Positions 49,901 to 59,045 are shown, counted from the stretch's first letter. The stretch is 64,000 bases of DNA from Treponema sp. (GCA_009777535.1 WRLP01000010.1:28928-92927), one strand, 5' to 3'. Notes: generated from the letters alone by a model not told the origin. Numbers and translations are program-made.

Positions 49901-51236
49901 GAAGCAGGCGGATGGAGAATTCGATCTGCACATTGATAATGTTAAAACAAAGGAAAGGGTTCCCATAATAGGCAACAAGAGGGTGAAGGTGCTGCTCTCC
50001 AACATGGGCGCCATTTCCACCGAGTACATGGGAGCGGCGGTGCGCTCACTGGGTATTAATGCAGAGGCGATGCCTGTTGCAACCGCCAAAACGGTTCAGG
50101 TTGCACGCGCCCATGCGTCGGGAAAGGAATGTGTCCCCAGCCACCTTGTATTGGGCAGCGCCCTGGAGTTTTTCTTCAGCGACAGATACCGCAAAGATGA
50201 ATTGTATCTGCTCTTTGTACCAATTACCACAGGGCCGTGCAGGACAGGCCAGTATTATGTGTATTATGAAAACCTGTTCCGCGATTTGCGCCTGGAAAAC
50301 GTAGTGGTCTTTATTCTTTCCGCTGATAATTCTTATACAGAGCTTGGCCCCAGTTTCGCAAAGGAAATGTGGAAGGGGCTGGTGCTTTCCGATTATCTGA
50401 AAGATATTCAATGCGCCCTTAAAGCGACGGCAGCCGATCCGGTAAAGGCACAGGCCGATTTTAACAAATCCTGGCGCGCGGTAATGCACGCCGTGGAGCA
50501 CAAACCAAAGGAAATGTGGAACGAGCTGAAAAAAGTCGCCGAAGAAGTAAAAAAGATTCCGTTAAAACGAAAACTGATAGACTGCCCCCGCGTATTGATT
50601 GTAGGTGAAATCTATGTGCGCCGCGATGACTTTGCCGTGGGTGAGTTAACTGATCTGATGAGTGAGCGCGGCATTGTCGTGAAAGTTGCCGGAATATCAG
50701 AATGGATTCACTATCTGGACTTTGTGCGCGAATACGCCCTTAAAAAGCTGATAAAACTGCGCAAACCGGGTACGCGGCTTTTTTCCAAACCCTGGAAGGA
50801 CTTAAAAAAACTGGAAGTCGAAGAATGGTGGAAACACTCGGTGGAAAAAAAAGTGCTTTCGATACTGAAGCCGACCGGTCTTATCCCCGAAACACCGCAT
50901 GACATGAAGCTGATTATGAAGTACACCCAGGAGCACTTTGTTAACCTGGAACTGAACTCCGAGATAGCCGTTTCCTCCGGTTCGGCGGCAGCGGCAATGG
51001 ACGCCGGCTATTCAGGTATTGTGAACATAAGCCCCTTCGCCTGCCTGATCGGGCGGGTAATCGAGGGACTTTTCACGCCATGGGCGCGCGAGCGCAACTA
51101 CCCGATTTTATCTGTTGAAGTGGACGGCAACCTGCTGCCGCCGAACATTATCAACAAGCTGAATATCTTCATGGTAAACGTTCTGCGCTTCAGGAGCGGC
51201 GGCGATCTTTCTTCGCTGGTGGACAAGGCAAGCTGA
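46932..51236 (+). CDS. Fused 2-hydroxyacyl-CoA dehydratase activator (BadF/BadG/HgdC, two ASKHA domains) and DUF2229/HgdB-like region
   Basis: ILGVDGGSTTTKACLVD...FEIGGQDAKYVLLKNGVPIDYAMNEACSAGTGSFLEE...IGIPRAFSVHTLYPLYSWFFHELGIKTFLSNE. Confidence 0.93.
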   Translation: MQSIGINIGSTSLKMALFDYNGSVENGKTVWSASIPHEGDFGAAVHRLLEEGNIPSGIPALVTGNEGRFMFDVSGTLEPLCVEAALRNLGLKADAVVSMGGEDLIVYSLDSDGKIINNFSGNKCASGTGEFLKQQLARMDMTLEDIDKVSDAAKVHALSTRCSVFMKSDCTHRLNKREATKDDIVLSLSDVMAVKVIDFLKRAKVTSGRVILTGGITLNRHIVRFIREKAPQIEFIIPETAPVFEALGAAVLAPQSGSPLPDADRLLKPNEMRFGTLGALRDWKDKVKTFNTETGSKIRTDRAYILGVDGGSTTTKACLVDIETYEIAASHYGRTHGDPVKALKECLAIMQKKIIADTGGKKIDIRLVSTTGSSREILGVFLETPGVYNEIIAHSVGTTFFDKEVETIFEIGGQDAKYVLLKNGVPIDYAMNEACSAGTGSFLEESAAGDLSIHSAKDIGPIALEADSPCKFGEHCSAFINSDIRKAVQQSASRENITAGIVCSIVANYLNRVVGNRTIGGKIFLQGGVAKNPAVPLAFAMMLNKEILVPPSPELMGCFGVALLAKRKHDDGLLQQQSIVIDDIINREIGYERVFTCKSCENLCPIQVLNVNENKYMFGGRCNKYTNMRKNVKDIPVFDYVEKRQKMLFEEYAAPALSEEKTQRDFAIGIPRAFSVHTLYPLYSWFFHELGIKTFLSNEVAHAGVARAESTYCFPAEIAHGAVQDCLDKGADYVLLPHFRDMPSYEEEVHANFCPITQALPYYIEKAFPDIDKNIWLPLVVSFKFGDSKALELFTEMTKRLGIGEAETAAAFKTAMEKQKAYFSAVEKMGLEALEEARRADRPVIAVLGRPYNAFTPEANMGIPRKFTTRGYSIVPFDILPFHDENIFPNMYWYYGQQDVKAANLLKKEDNIYLTYISNFSCAPDSFILHYIKWVMGQKPFLILELDSHSADAGIDTRVEAFLDIIDGYRAKKNELEAERYDNGWRFISEKQADGEFDLHIDNVKTKERVPIIGNKRVKVLLSNMGAISTEYMGAAVRSLGINAEAMPVATAKTVQVARAHASGKECVPSHLVLGSALEFFFSDRYRKDELYLLFVPITTGPCRTGQYYVYYENLFRDLRLENVVVFILSADNSYTELGPSFAKEMWKGLVLSDYLKDIQCALKATAADPVKAQADFNKSWRAVMHAVEHKPKEMWNELKKVAEEVKKIPLKRKLIDCPRVLIVGEIYVRRDDFAVGELTDLMSERGIVVKVAGISEWIHYLDFVREYALKKLIKLRKPGTRLFSKPWKDLKKLEVEEWWKHSVEKKVLSILKPTGLIPETPHDMKLIMKYTQEHFVNLELNSEIAVSSGSAAAAMDAGYSGIVNISPFACLIGRVIEGLFTPWARERNYPILSVEVDGNLLPPNIINKLNIFMVNVLRFRSGGDLSSLVDKAS

Positions 51237-51250
51237 GGGCAAGGCTCAGC

Positions 51251-53053
51251 TTACAGCAGCCCTTCCAGTTCATCCACGAGGCCGGCGAAAGCCCTGCACG
51301 TTGCATCTACCGGCTCCGGTGAACTCATATCCACGCCGGCGGCTTTTAGGGCTTCGATTGGGAAGCGCGAGCCGCCAGATTTAAGAAAGGTAAAATAATC
51401 TTTGCGCTCTTTTTCACCGCCTGAAAGAAGGCGTTCTGCCAGAGCCAGGGCTGCCGAAACGCCGGTTGCATATTTATACACATAAAAGGCGCGGTAGAAG
51501 TGCGGAATTCTAAGGCCTTCCAGATCGCTTGTTTCTTCAAAGACCATTGCAGGACCGAAATATTTTACCAGCAGTTTACGGTATTCTTCGCGTAACAGTT
51601 CCACCGTAAGGGGCGTACCGCCTTCTTCCAGCTTGTGGCTTATCATTTCAAATTCAGCAAACATGGTCTGCCGGTACAGGGTGGAAAGAAGGTCGTCGGC
51701 TCTTTTGTTAACCAGATACAGCTTTAAATCTTTGGAGGGTGAATTTTTTATAAGATGGCGGAAAAGCAGATCCTCGTTGAATGTACTGGCGACCTCTGCT
51801 TCGAAGATCGTGTAATTGTAATGCATAAAGGGATTGCTGCGCGCTGAATACAGGGAGTGCATTGAATGACCGGCTTCATGGGCGAGGGTGAATACATCCC
51901 GGATGCTGTCTTCTTTATAGTTCATAAGAATGTAGGGATCGCCCGTAAAGCCGCCGGCGGAGAAAGCGCCTGAACGCTTGCCCTTATTCTCGTAACGGTC
52001 TGCCCAGCGGCCGTATAGCCCGCCGGCCAGGGTGGAAACATACTCATCGCCCAGGGGTGAAAGCGCGGAACAGACGAGATCGACCGCTTCGTTCCAGTTT
52101 GTGTTTTTTTTCGCGGCGGATACAAGCGGGGCATAGACATCATAGTGCCGCAATTCGTCCAATTTCAGCGTTTGTTTACGCAGCCTATAGTAGCGGTGCA
52201 GGGTATCAAGATTATCGTTTACCGTTGAAATAAGATTATCGTAGACCGACTCGTCAACATTGTCGGGAAAAAGCGCGGCAGCCCTCGCAGAAGAATAACC
52301 CCTTATGCGGGCATTAATCACATCCTGCTTGACAGAGCCTGAATAAAGACCTGCCAGGGTTGTTTTGTGGGCGTTGAAACAGCCGTAAAAAACTTCGTAT
52401 GACTTGCGGCGCAAGTCACGATCCGGATGTTCCATGAAAACCGACCAGGTGGATTGTGAAAGGGGCCTTTTGCCCTCCGGTGTATCAATTAAGCCAAAAT
52501 CAAAATCCACATTGGTTAATACAGAAAAAACATCGCTTACCGCTCCTTCACCTTCGGCGTGCAGCGCGATAATCCGCTCTTCCCTGTCGCTTAATATGTG
52601 GGGCCTGTACCGGAGTATCCTGCCCAGATAGATACGGTACTCTGTTATGCGCTCATGTTTCAGAAAAGCTTCCATATCCTTTTCGGGAATTGCCAGAATT
52701 TCCGGGTTTTCCCAGGCTTCTGCAGCCTGTGCCTTTGCATGTGCCATGCTGATTTTTCCGCTCATAGTTCTTGCAATTCCGGAACCCTCATCTTCTGTTT
52801 GCCTGAGTCCCGCGTAACTGAACAAGCGCTCTGCTAGAATTCTTAAATCTTTTGAGAAATCAAGGTAATCGGCAAGGCTTTCCGCGGATTTTCCCAGAGT
52901 ACCCTGAAAAGAGGGAAGTTTTTCCGCTGTTTTTTCGAACAATGAAAGCCCTTCGTTCCAGTCTTCATCGTTTGCAAACAGTTTGGAAAGATCCCAGGTG
53001 TCGGATACGGAAACTTCGCTGCGCAGCGGTATTTGCGATTCGTTGTTTTGCAT
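51251..53053 (-). CDS. pepF: Oligoendopeptidase F (M3 family)
   Basis: FTLAHEAGHSMHSLYS (HExxH) within AGGLYGRWADRYENKGKRSGAFSAG. Confidence 0.95.
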   Translation of the reverse strand: MQNNESQIPLRSEVSVSDTWDLSKLFANDEDWNEGLSLFEKTAEKLPSFQGTLGKSAESLADYLDFSKDLRILAERLFSYAGLRQTEDEGSGIARTMSGKISMAHAKAQAAEAWENPEILAIPEKDMEAFLKHERITEYRIYLGRILRYRPHILSDREERIIALHAEGEGAVSDVFSVLTNVDFDFGLIDTPEGKRPLSQSTWSVFMEHPDRDLRRKSYEVFYGCFNAHKTTLAGLYSGSVKQDVINARIRGYSSARAAALFPDNVDESVYDNLISTVNDNLDTLHRYYRLRKQTLKLDELRHYDVYAPLVSAAKKNTNWNEAVDLVCSALSPLGDEYVSTLAGGLYGRWADRYENKGKRSGAFSAGGFTGDPYILMNYKEDSIRDVFTLAHEAGHSMHSLYSARSNPFMHYNYTIFEAEVASTFNEDLLFRHLIKNSPSKDLKLYLVNKRADDLLSTLYRQTMFAEFEMISHKLEEGGTPLTVELLREEYRKLLVKYFGPAMVFEETSDLEGLRIPHFYRAFYVYKYATGVSAALALAERLLSGGEKERKDYFTFLKSGGSRFPIEALKAAGVDMSSPEPVDATCRAFAGLVDELEGLL

Positions 53054-53054
53054 A

Positions 53055-54425
53055 TTACCGCCCCCTGCTGACAGCCGCTACAGCCGCGCCGAATAGGCTT
53101 GCCTGTTCTACCGGTGAAATAATGTACGGACGCGGCTTGTCCTTAATCAGCATTTGATGCAGCCATGACTCCAGGGAGCGGCGCATGCCTTTGTAAACAA
53201 GAAAGGTTGTACCTTCTACCGCAATGCGGACGGGTGAATAGGGCAGTAAAGCAGGATCTATCCGCAATACAGTTGCGGCTAACACGGCGGCGGAAAAAAG
53301 GGCGCCGCGCTCTGTAATAATGGAAGAGATGTACTGCACCGCAGCCAGGGCATCGCCTTCGTCCGTGCCGAAAAGGGAGCCGACGGGCCCGGCGGCCGAA
53401 AGCGGCGCGCGTGCAAACTCGTTCAGGTGCCGTGTTTCAAGGTGCGCCATCGCAAGGAGCTCATCTGATTTTTTGAAGCGTATAACATTGTCCTTTACCG
53501 CCTGTTTTAGAATGTGCAGGGTAAGCGGGCCGAGGTAGGCGCCGGATGCCGCTTTTTCCAGTGTATATGTGCCGGGGTTTTTTGTTGTGCTGTCATATTC
53601 GCGATCCAACTGTCCACGGAAGCGGATATTAAAATTGCCGGTTTCGCATACCACAATCTGGGGAGCCTGTGTGGATTCAAATCCTATTTTTGGAATTTTT
53701 GTTTCGGGGTAGGCAGTGTTAAAACCCGTCCCCAAAATAAAGCCAATCGCAGGGCCGCCGGAAAATCCGTAGGCGTTTTTGGTTCTCTGCTCTTCGCCGT
53801 CCGCCGGAATGGAAGCAAGCCCGGAAAGCAGAGTAGCGACGGTATCATTTAACAGAACAATCGCCCCTGAGTATTTGTATCCTCTGGCGGCCAGAGCGCC
53901 GCGCAATCCTTTACCGATTGCCTTGCCGATAACGTCCTGCGCGTCCACTTCCTTGCTGAAGGCCAGCGGAATTCCGTCGGCGTCTGCGGTAATTTCCATC
54001 GGATAAGAAAAAGTAAAGCCAATTCCTTCTATTTTGGCTGAAGTCTCTGATAGAAATGGAAGTGCAAAGTCCGCAATTTCATCAAAGAATTGCCCTGCAC
54101 TCAATTTTCCTTTTGTGCCCGGCATGGGAATTTTTTTTGTTCCCTCGGCAACCGCCGAACCGTTTTCGTCGAAATGCACCAGGCTTGCCCGCAGATTTGT
54201 GCCGCCGGCGTCCAGGGCAAGGACTGTTTTCCCCGGCGGAACCTGCGTTACCGGAACAATGTATGAAGGAATCATGGGGAGGCTTGATAACTGCCCTTCA
54301 AGGCCGCGCTCCATTTCGATCAATACATCTTTTACCAGCGCTGCCGGATCGCAGATGTCGTAATGGAAACCGTAGTATCTTGCAAAATCGGACAATTCCT
54401 GCGGGTTAAATGATTTCATTATCAC
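53055..54425 (-). CDS. Hexokinase
   Basis: VLALDAGGTNLRASLVHF...GFTFSYPMEI...VLLNDTVATLLSG...FILGTGFNTAY. Confidence 0.93.
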   Translation of the reverse strand: MIMKSFNPQELSDFARYYGFHYDICDPAALVKDVLIEMERGLEGQLSSLPMIPSYIVPVTQVPPGKTVLALDAGGTNLRASLVHFDENGSAVAEGTKKIPMPGTKGKLSAGQFFDEIADFALPFLSETSAKIEGIGFTFSYPMEITADADGIPLAFSKEVDAQDVIGKAIGKGLRGALAARGYKYSGAIVLLNDTVATLLSGLASIPADGEEQRTKNAYGFSGGPAIGFILGTGFNTAYPETKIPKIGFESTQAPQIVVCETGNFNIRFRGQLDREYDSTTKNPGTYTLEKAASGAYLGPLTLHILKQAVKDNVIRFKKSDELLAMAHLETRHLNEFARAPLSAAGPVGSLFGTDEGDALAAVQYISSIITERGALFSAAVLAATVLRIDPALLPYSPVRIAVEGTTFLVYKGMRRSLESWLHQMLIKDKPRPYIISPVEQASLFGAAVAAVSRGR

Positions 54426-54508
54426 CTCTATATGAAAAGTATATATGATGATTATAAAAATTCAATGCATCGCATTGCCATAAACTCTTAATGTATTATA
54501 ATTTAATT

Positions 54509-55447
54509 ATGAAAAAGCGCATTGTTATTGCCCTGGGAGGGAACGCCCTTGGAAACTCTTTAAGTGAACAAATGGCCGCGGCGCAGATAACTGCCCGGGC
54601 AATTGTTGATCTGGCTGAAGCTGGCCATGAAATCGCGGTAGTACACGGAAACGGCCCGCAGGTAGGAATGATCGAAACGGCATTCGAGACTGCCGCAAGG
54701 GCGGACAACCGTTTTACATCTTTGCCAATGTCGGTTTGCGTTGCTTTAAGCCAGGGATATATTGGCTATGATTTGCAGAACACAATCCGCATGGAGCTGG
54801 ATAAAAGAAAAATGAAGAAAGATGTCGCCGCCATAATTACTCAGGTCGAAGTAGATCCTGGAGACAGCGCGTTTTTGAATCCTACAAAGCCGATTGGATC
54901 TTTTTTAACCGCCGAAGACGCTGAACATTTAAAGAAAGCGGGTATTCCGGTTATGGAGGATGCAGGGCGGGGCTGGCGGCAGGTTGTGCCTTCTCCAAAA
55001 CCGGTAAATATAATTGAAGCGCAGACAATTAAAACCATTCTCGCCACGGGAAACATACCGATTGCTGCCGGCGGCGGTGGTATTCCTGTTGTAATGCTTG
55101 AAGGCCAGTACCGGGGAGTAAGCGCCGTTATCGACAAGGATTTTTCCGCCGCAAAACTGGCCGATCTTATTTCTGCGGATATTCTGCTGATCCTTACGGC
55201 TGTTGAAAAAGCCGCGGTTAACTTTGGTAAGCCGGATCAGAAATGGCTCGATACCATTACAACAGCCGAGGCTGAAAAATATATTGCCGAAAATCAATTC
55301 GCAGAAGGTTCCATGCTTCCAAAAATCGAGGCATCAATTAATTTTTTAAGATCAATGCCCGGAAAAAATAGAACTGCCATTATCACCCTGCTGTCAAAAG
55401 CAAGGGATGGTATAGAGGGTAAAACAGGAACCAGGATTATTTTGTAA
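54509..55447 (+). CDS. arcC: Carbamate kinase
   Basis: MKKRIVIALGGNALGNS...VHGNGPQVGMIETAFE...GWRQVVPSPKPVNIIEAQTIKTIL; predicted leaderless (TATAAT, 6 nt, ATG). Confidence 0.95.
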   Translation: MKKRIVIALGGNALGNSLSEQMAAAQITARAIVDLAEAGHEIAVVHGNGPQVGMIETAFETAARADNRFTSLPMSVCVALSQGYIGYDLQNTIRMELDKRKMKKDVAAIITQVEVDPGDSAFLNPTKPIGSFLTAEDAEHLKKAGIPVMEDAGRGWRQVVPSPKPVNIIEAQTIKTILATGNIPIAAGGGGIPVVMLEGQYRGVSAVIDKDFSAAKLADLISADILLILTAVEKAAVNFGKPDQKWLDTITTAEAEKYIAENQFAEGSMLPKIEASINFLRSMPGKNRTAIITLLSKARDGIEGKTGTRIIL

Positions 55448-55450
55448 AAG

Positions 55451-55475
55451 CCCCGCCCTACGGACGGGGTTGTTG
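55451..55475. terminator. Hairpin terminator candidate between convergent genes
   Basis: CCCCGCCCTACGGACGGGG then TTGTTGATTTT. Confidence 0.5.
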
Positions 55476-55478
55476 ATT

Positions 55479-56846
55479 TTACTTGAAGAAATCAATATAG
55501 CCGAAGACAAATATTGCAATGATGATCAATGGAAGCACCCATGTAAAGTACATCCGCAAAGCCGAGGGGAAACGTATGCCGTTTCCTGTATCAGCTTCTT
55601 TGATGAAATTATCCCATCCCCATCCCAATTTGGAAACACAGAAGAGGACATAGATGAGTCCCCCAATTGGCAGAAGGTTATTGGAAAGGATAAAATCTTC
55701 CAGGTCAAGGACAATGGTTCCCGGGCCCATGGGCGCAAAATTCTCGAGTACATTGAATCCAAGAGCGCAGGGCAGGGACAAAACGATCATCACAAAGAAG
55801 TTAATGGCAACGGATTTGACCCTTTTGCAGCCGGTTATGTCCATGGCAAAAGCAACGATGTTTTCGAATACAGCTACAACAGTTGACATTGCGGCAAAGG
55901 ACATGAATACGAAGAACAGGGTTCCCCAAAGCCTGCCCAATGGCATGGAGTTAAAGATATTAGGCAGGGTAACAAATATAAGGCCCGGCCCGCCGCCAGG
56001 TTCTCCGCCGAATGCAAAAACGGCAGGGAAAATTACCAGACCTGCCATAAAAGCCGCCAGAGTATCCAGGGCAGTTACGGTAATGGCTTCACCAAATAGC
56101 CGTTTTTCCTTATTTATATAACTGCCGAAGATTGCCATACTGCCAACGCCGAGGCTTAGTGTAAAGAATGCCTGCCCCAGAGCAGCGAATATTACGGTTC
56201 CAAGACCGTGTTCCTGTATAGCGCCAAGGTTGGGCTTAAGGTAAAAGGATAATCCCGCAGACGCTCCAGGGAGTGTTACCGAACGAATAGCCAGAATTAT
56301 CAATAATACAAATAGTCCTGACATCATAAATTTGGTTACTTTCTCTACGCTCCTTACAAGCCCGCCGGCACAGATCCCAAAGCCAAGAACGCATACGGCA
56401 ATCATCCAGCCGATTAATGCGCCTGGGTTAGAAACGTGTGCACCAAAGGCGGCGCCTACTTCACCCGGGTTCATTCCCGCAAAATCGCCCTTGATCATCT
56501 TTACCATGTAAGCCAGCATCCAGCCGGAGACTGTGGTGTAGAACATCATAAGGAGATAATTCCCGCCCATTGCCGCCCAGGAGAAAAGATGCCATTTGGC
56601 TCCTTTCGGCTGCAACACATGGAAGGACCTGGCTGCACTTTTTCCGCTGCCCCGGCCTACGGAGAATTCCATTGCCATTACCGGTATCCCGAAAATCACA
56701 AGGAACACGAGATAGATAAGGACAAACAAAGCCCCCCCATAAAGACCTGCTATAAAGGGGAAGCGCCAAACATTTCCAAGCCCGATCGCACATCCGGCGG
56801 CGAGCATGAGGAATCCCATTCGGGACGATAGTTTTTCTCTTTCCAT
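55479..56846 (-). CDS. Sodium-dependent transporter, SNF family
   Basis: SSRMGFLMLAAGCAIGLGNVWRFPFIAGLYGGALFVLIYLVFLVIFGIPVMAMEFSVGRGS. Confidence 0.95.
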   Translation of the reverse strand: MEREKLSSRMGFLMLAAGCAIGLGNVWRFPFIAGLYGGALFVLIYLVFLVIFGIPVMAMEFSVGRGSGKSAARSFHVLQPKGAKWHLFSWAAMGGNYLLMMFYTTVSGWMLAYMVKMIKGDFAGMNPGEVGAAFGAHVSNPGALIGWMIAVCVLGFGICAGGLVRSVEKVTKFMMSGLFVLLIILAIRSVTLPGASAGLSFYLKPNLGAIQEHGLGTVIFAALGQAFFTLSLGVGSMAIFGSYINKEKRLFGEAITVTALDTLAAFMAGLVIFPAVFAFGGEPGGGPGLIFVTLPNIFNSMPLGRLWGTLFFVFMSFAAMSTVVAVFENIVAFAMDITGCKRVKSVAINFFVMIVLSLPCALGFNVLENFAPMGPGTIVLDLEDFILSNNLLPIGGLIYVLFCVSKLGWGWDNFIKEADTGNGIRFPSALRMYFTWVLPLIIIAIFVFGYIDFFK

Positions 56847-56865
56847 GGGAATATTATGGGGGTTT

Positions 56866-57312
56866 TTCACGGCTTTGGCAATAATATAAATGTGTGCCTA
56901 AAACCCGAATTGAAAGCGGTATGCGGCGGTGCAAAGCCCTTTCTCGGGCTGACGGCCTGATAGACATCTTTTTTTAAGTGAACCTAGATTAACAATTTTC
57001 GAGATTCTTTATTGTGTAGTTCACTTTTTTATAACCACGCCGTAATCGCACGCCGCGTCAGCGGCGATTTAATCAACTTCCTTACGATCGCCGACCGAAG
57101 GGAGGCCTGCCCTCGGCACGGGAACAAATAATTGCACCCGTAGGGTGTAGATGAGTAAATTCTAAACGTTCCGGCGCAAGTGAATTTTTCACCGTAAAAA
57201 CGGTAGCAAGCCTTTAGGCTTGCGTGCGCGCCGCGGTAGCACCGCCACATACCGCTTTCATTATATTTTCAGGCATGCATTTTGGTATTGCCAAAGTAGT
57301 GAAACGCTGGCG
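56866..57312. repeat. Large palindromic element E6 (about 447 bp) with about 55-bp outer inverted repeats and core shared with E7
   Basis: GGCAATAATATAAATGTGTGCCTAAAACCCGAATTGAAAGCGGTATGCGGCGGTGC vs inverse of 57244-57298. Confidence 0.88.
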
Positions 57313-57330
57313 AAGGGGGGAAGATGTGCG

Positions 57331-57347
57331 GATAGTGGGTTATGTTC
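57331..57347 (+). repeat. Direct repeat GATAGTGGGTTATGTTC, copy 1 flanking hicAB-2
   Basis: Identical to 58009-58025. Confidence 0.85.
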
Positions 57348-57384
57348 CCATTGACAGCGCCACCATTTTATGCCACTATATATA

Positions 57385-57639
57385 ATGAACAACAAGCAGC
57401 GAAAAACGCTTGCTGCAATTTTTTCCAACCCGACGCCTAAAACTATGGTGTGGGCCGATATTGAAGCCCTTCTGTTGGCGGTTGGTTGTAACCTCATTAA
57501 AGGTGACGGCTCGCGAATCAGGTTTATTAAGGATGATGTCATAGGATATTTTCACAGACCGCACCCCAAAAAAGAAGCCGCGCCGTATCAAATTCGGGAC
57601 GCTAAAACGTTCCTGACAAAGCTGGGAGTAGAACCATGA
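57385..57639 (+). CDS. hicA: HicA-like toxin (locus 2)
   Basis: VWADIEALLLAVGCNLIKGDGSRIRFIKDDVIGYFHRPHPKKEAAPYQIRDAKTFLTKLG. Confidence 0.88.
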   Translation: MNNKQRKTLAAIFSNPTPKTMVWADIEALLLAVGCNLIKGDGSRIRFIKDDVIGYFHRPHPKKEAAPYQIRDAKTFLTKLGVEP

Positions 57640-57977
57640 ATAACACTATTGTCTACAGGGGCTATACCGCCATTGTCGGATTCAGCGCCGAAGATGAATG
57701 TCTTGTCGGGCATATTGCCGGTATAAATGATGTCATTGGCTTTCACGCTGACTCCGTAGAAGAAATCCGTAAGGTTTTTCATGAAACAGTTGATGATTAC
57801 CTTGCCACATGTGCAAAAATAGGCCGCGAGCCGAACAAGCCGTATTCCGGTAAAGTTACTTTGCGTTTACCTCCCGGACTACATGCACAGCTTGCACTTC
57901 AGGCTGAAGCAAACGGCAACAGTCTGAACAACTGGCTGGTATCTACGCTCAGACAGGCATTAATCAATCATGCATAG
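57636..57977 (+). CDS. hicB: HicB-like antitoxin (locus 2)
   Basis: YRGYTAIVGFSAEDECLVGHIAGINDVIGFHADSVEEIRKVFHETVDDYLATC...VTLRLPPGLHAQLALQAEANGNSLNNWLVSTLRQAL. Confidence 0.92.
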   Translation: MNNTIVYRGYTAIVGFSAEDECLVGHIAGINDVIGFHADSVEEIRKVFHETVDDYLATCAKIGREPNKPYSGKVTLRLPPGLHAQLALQAEANGNSLNNWLVSTLRQALINHA

Positions 57978-58008
57978 TATTCTACGGTAATATGTTCGGG
58001 GAAGTGCA

Positions 58009-58025
58009 GATAGTGGGTTATGTTC
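58009..58025 (+). repeat. Direct repeat GATAGTGGGTTATGTTC, copy 2
   Basis: Identical to 57331-57347. Confidence 0.85.
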
Positions 58026-58056
58026 TCTGTACTGACCGGCTATTATTTGTAATAAT

Positions 58057-59043
58057 ATGGGCATTGTGAAAAAATGGAGAGTGGTGGTTACAGCCCGGTC
58101 GTTTGGGCTTTCGGATCCTGCGCCGCTGAAAATGCTGGAAGATGCCGGCTGCCTTGTCATGCGCCCGCAGGCCGGCGAAGAACCGGCGGAGTACCTGAAA
58201 GATGCCGACGGTGTCATAGCCAGCCTTGAAAGTTATACAAAAGAAATTTTCGCCGCCGCAAAGAGCCTTAAAATTATTTCCCGCTATGGCGTGGGCTATG
58301 ACGCGATAGATCTTGCCGCTGCAAAGGAAGCCAATGTCGCGGTTGCCATTACTCCGGGGGCAAACAGCGAGTCGGCGGCCGATCTTGCGATGGCGCTCAT
58401 GCTCGGTGCGGCGCGGCATGTCCCTTTTATGGACAGCGCTGTCAGAGCAGGCGGCAGTACCAGGCCGCTGGGAATTGAAATGTGGAAAAAAACCATCGGC
58501 ATTATCGGCATGGGGCGGATAGGAATGGGCGTTGCCAGGCGGGCAAGCGGTTTTGATATGCGTATACTGTGTTTTGACAGCATTAAAGACAGAGCCTTCG
58601 CGGAAAAGTACAATGTGCAGTGCGTCCCTTTGGATACTCTTCTGTCAGAATCTGATTTTATCACGATACATGTGCCGCTGACGCCGGATACGCGTAACAT
58701 GATCGACAGCGCGGCTTTTTCAAAAATGAAAAAAACTGCAGTGCTGGTAAATACCGCGCGCGGGGGCATCGTTGACGAAGACGCCCTTGCAGCCGCGCTT
58801 TCGCAGGGGCGAATTGCCGCTTGCGGCCTTGATGTAACATCAGAAAAATTAACTGCCGAAAGCGTCCTGTGCAAACTGCCCAACTGTGTTCTGACACCTC
58901 ACGCAGGAGCGGCTACGCATGAGGCAGCCTTAAACATGGGCATGATGGCTGTAAAAAATCTTTTGGACTTTCTTGAAACCGGAAAATGCGAAAACCTTGT
59001 AACTGTCGAAACTGCGCAGGCGGGCAGGAGAAGGGGAGGCTGA
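58057..59043 (+). CDS. D-isomer 2-hydroxyacid (phosphoglycerate-like) dehydrogenase
   Basis: ISRYGVGYDAIDLAAAKEANVAVAITPGANSESAADLAMALML...IGIIGMGRIGMGVARRASGFDM...TARGGIVDEDALAAAL. Confidence 0.93.
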   Translation: MGIVKKWRVVVTARSFGLSDPAPLKMLEDAGCLVMRPQAGEEPAEYLKDADGVIASLESYTKEIFAAAKSLKIISRYGVGYDAIDLAAAKEANVAVAITPGANSESAADLAMALMLGAARHVPFMDSAVRAGGSTRPLGIEMWKKTIGIIGMGRIGMGVARRASGFDMRILCFDSIKDRAFAEKYNVQCVPLDTLLSESDFITIHVPLTPDTRNMIDSAAFSKMKKTAVLVNTARGGIVDEDALAAALSQGRIAACGLDVTSEKLTAESVLCKLPNCVLTPHAGAATHEAALNMGMMAVKNLLDFLETGKCENLVTVETAQAGRRRGG

Positions 59044-59045
59044 TT

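Noticed and set aside
58296-58883. 195-aa antisense ORF in the dehydrogenase gene
   Set aside because: Same reason; opposite strand clearly coding
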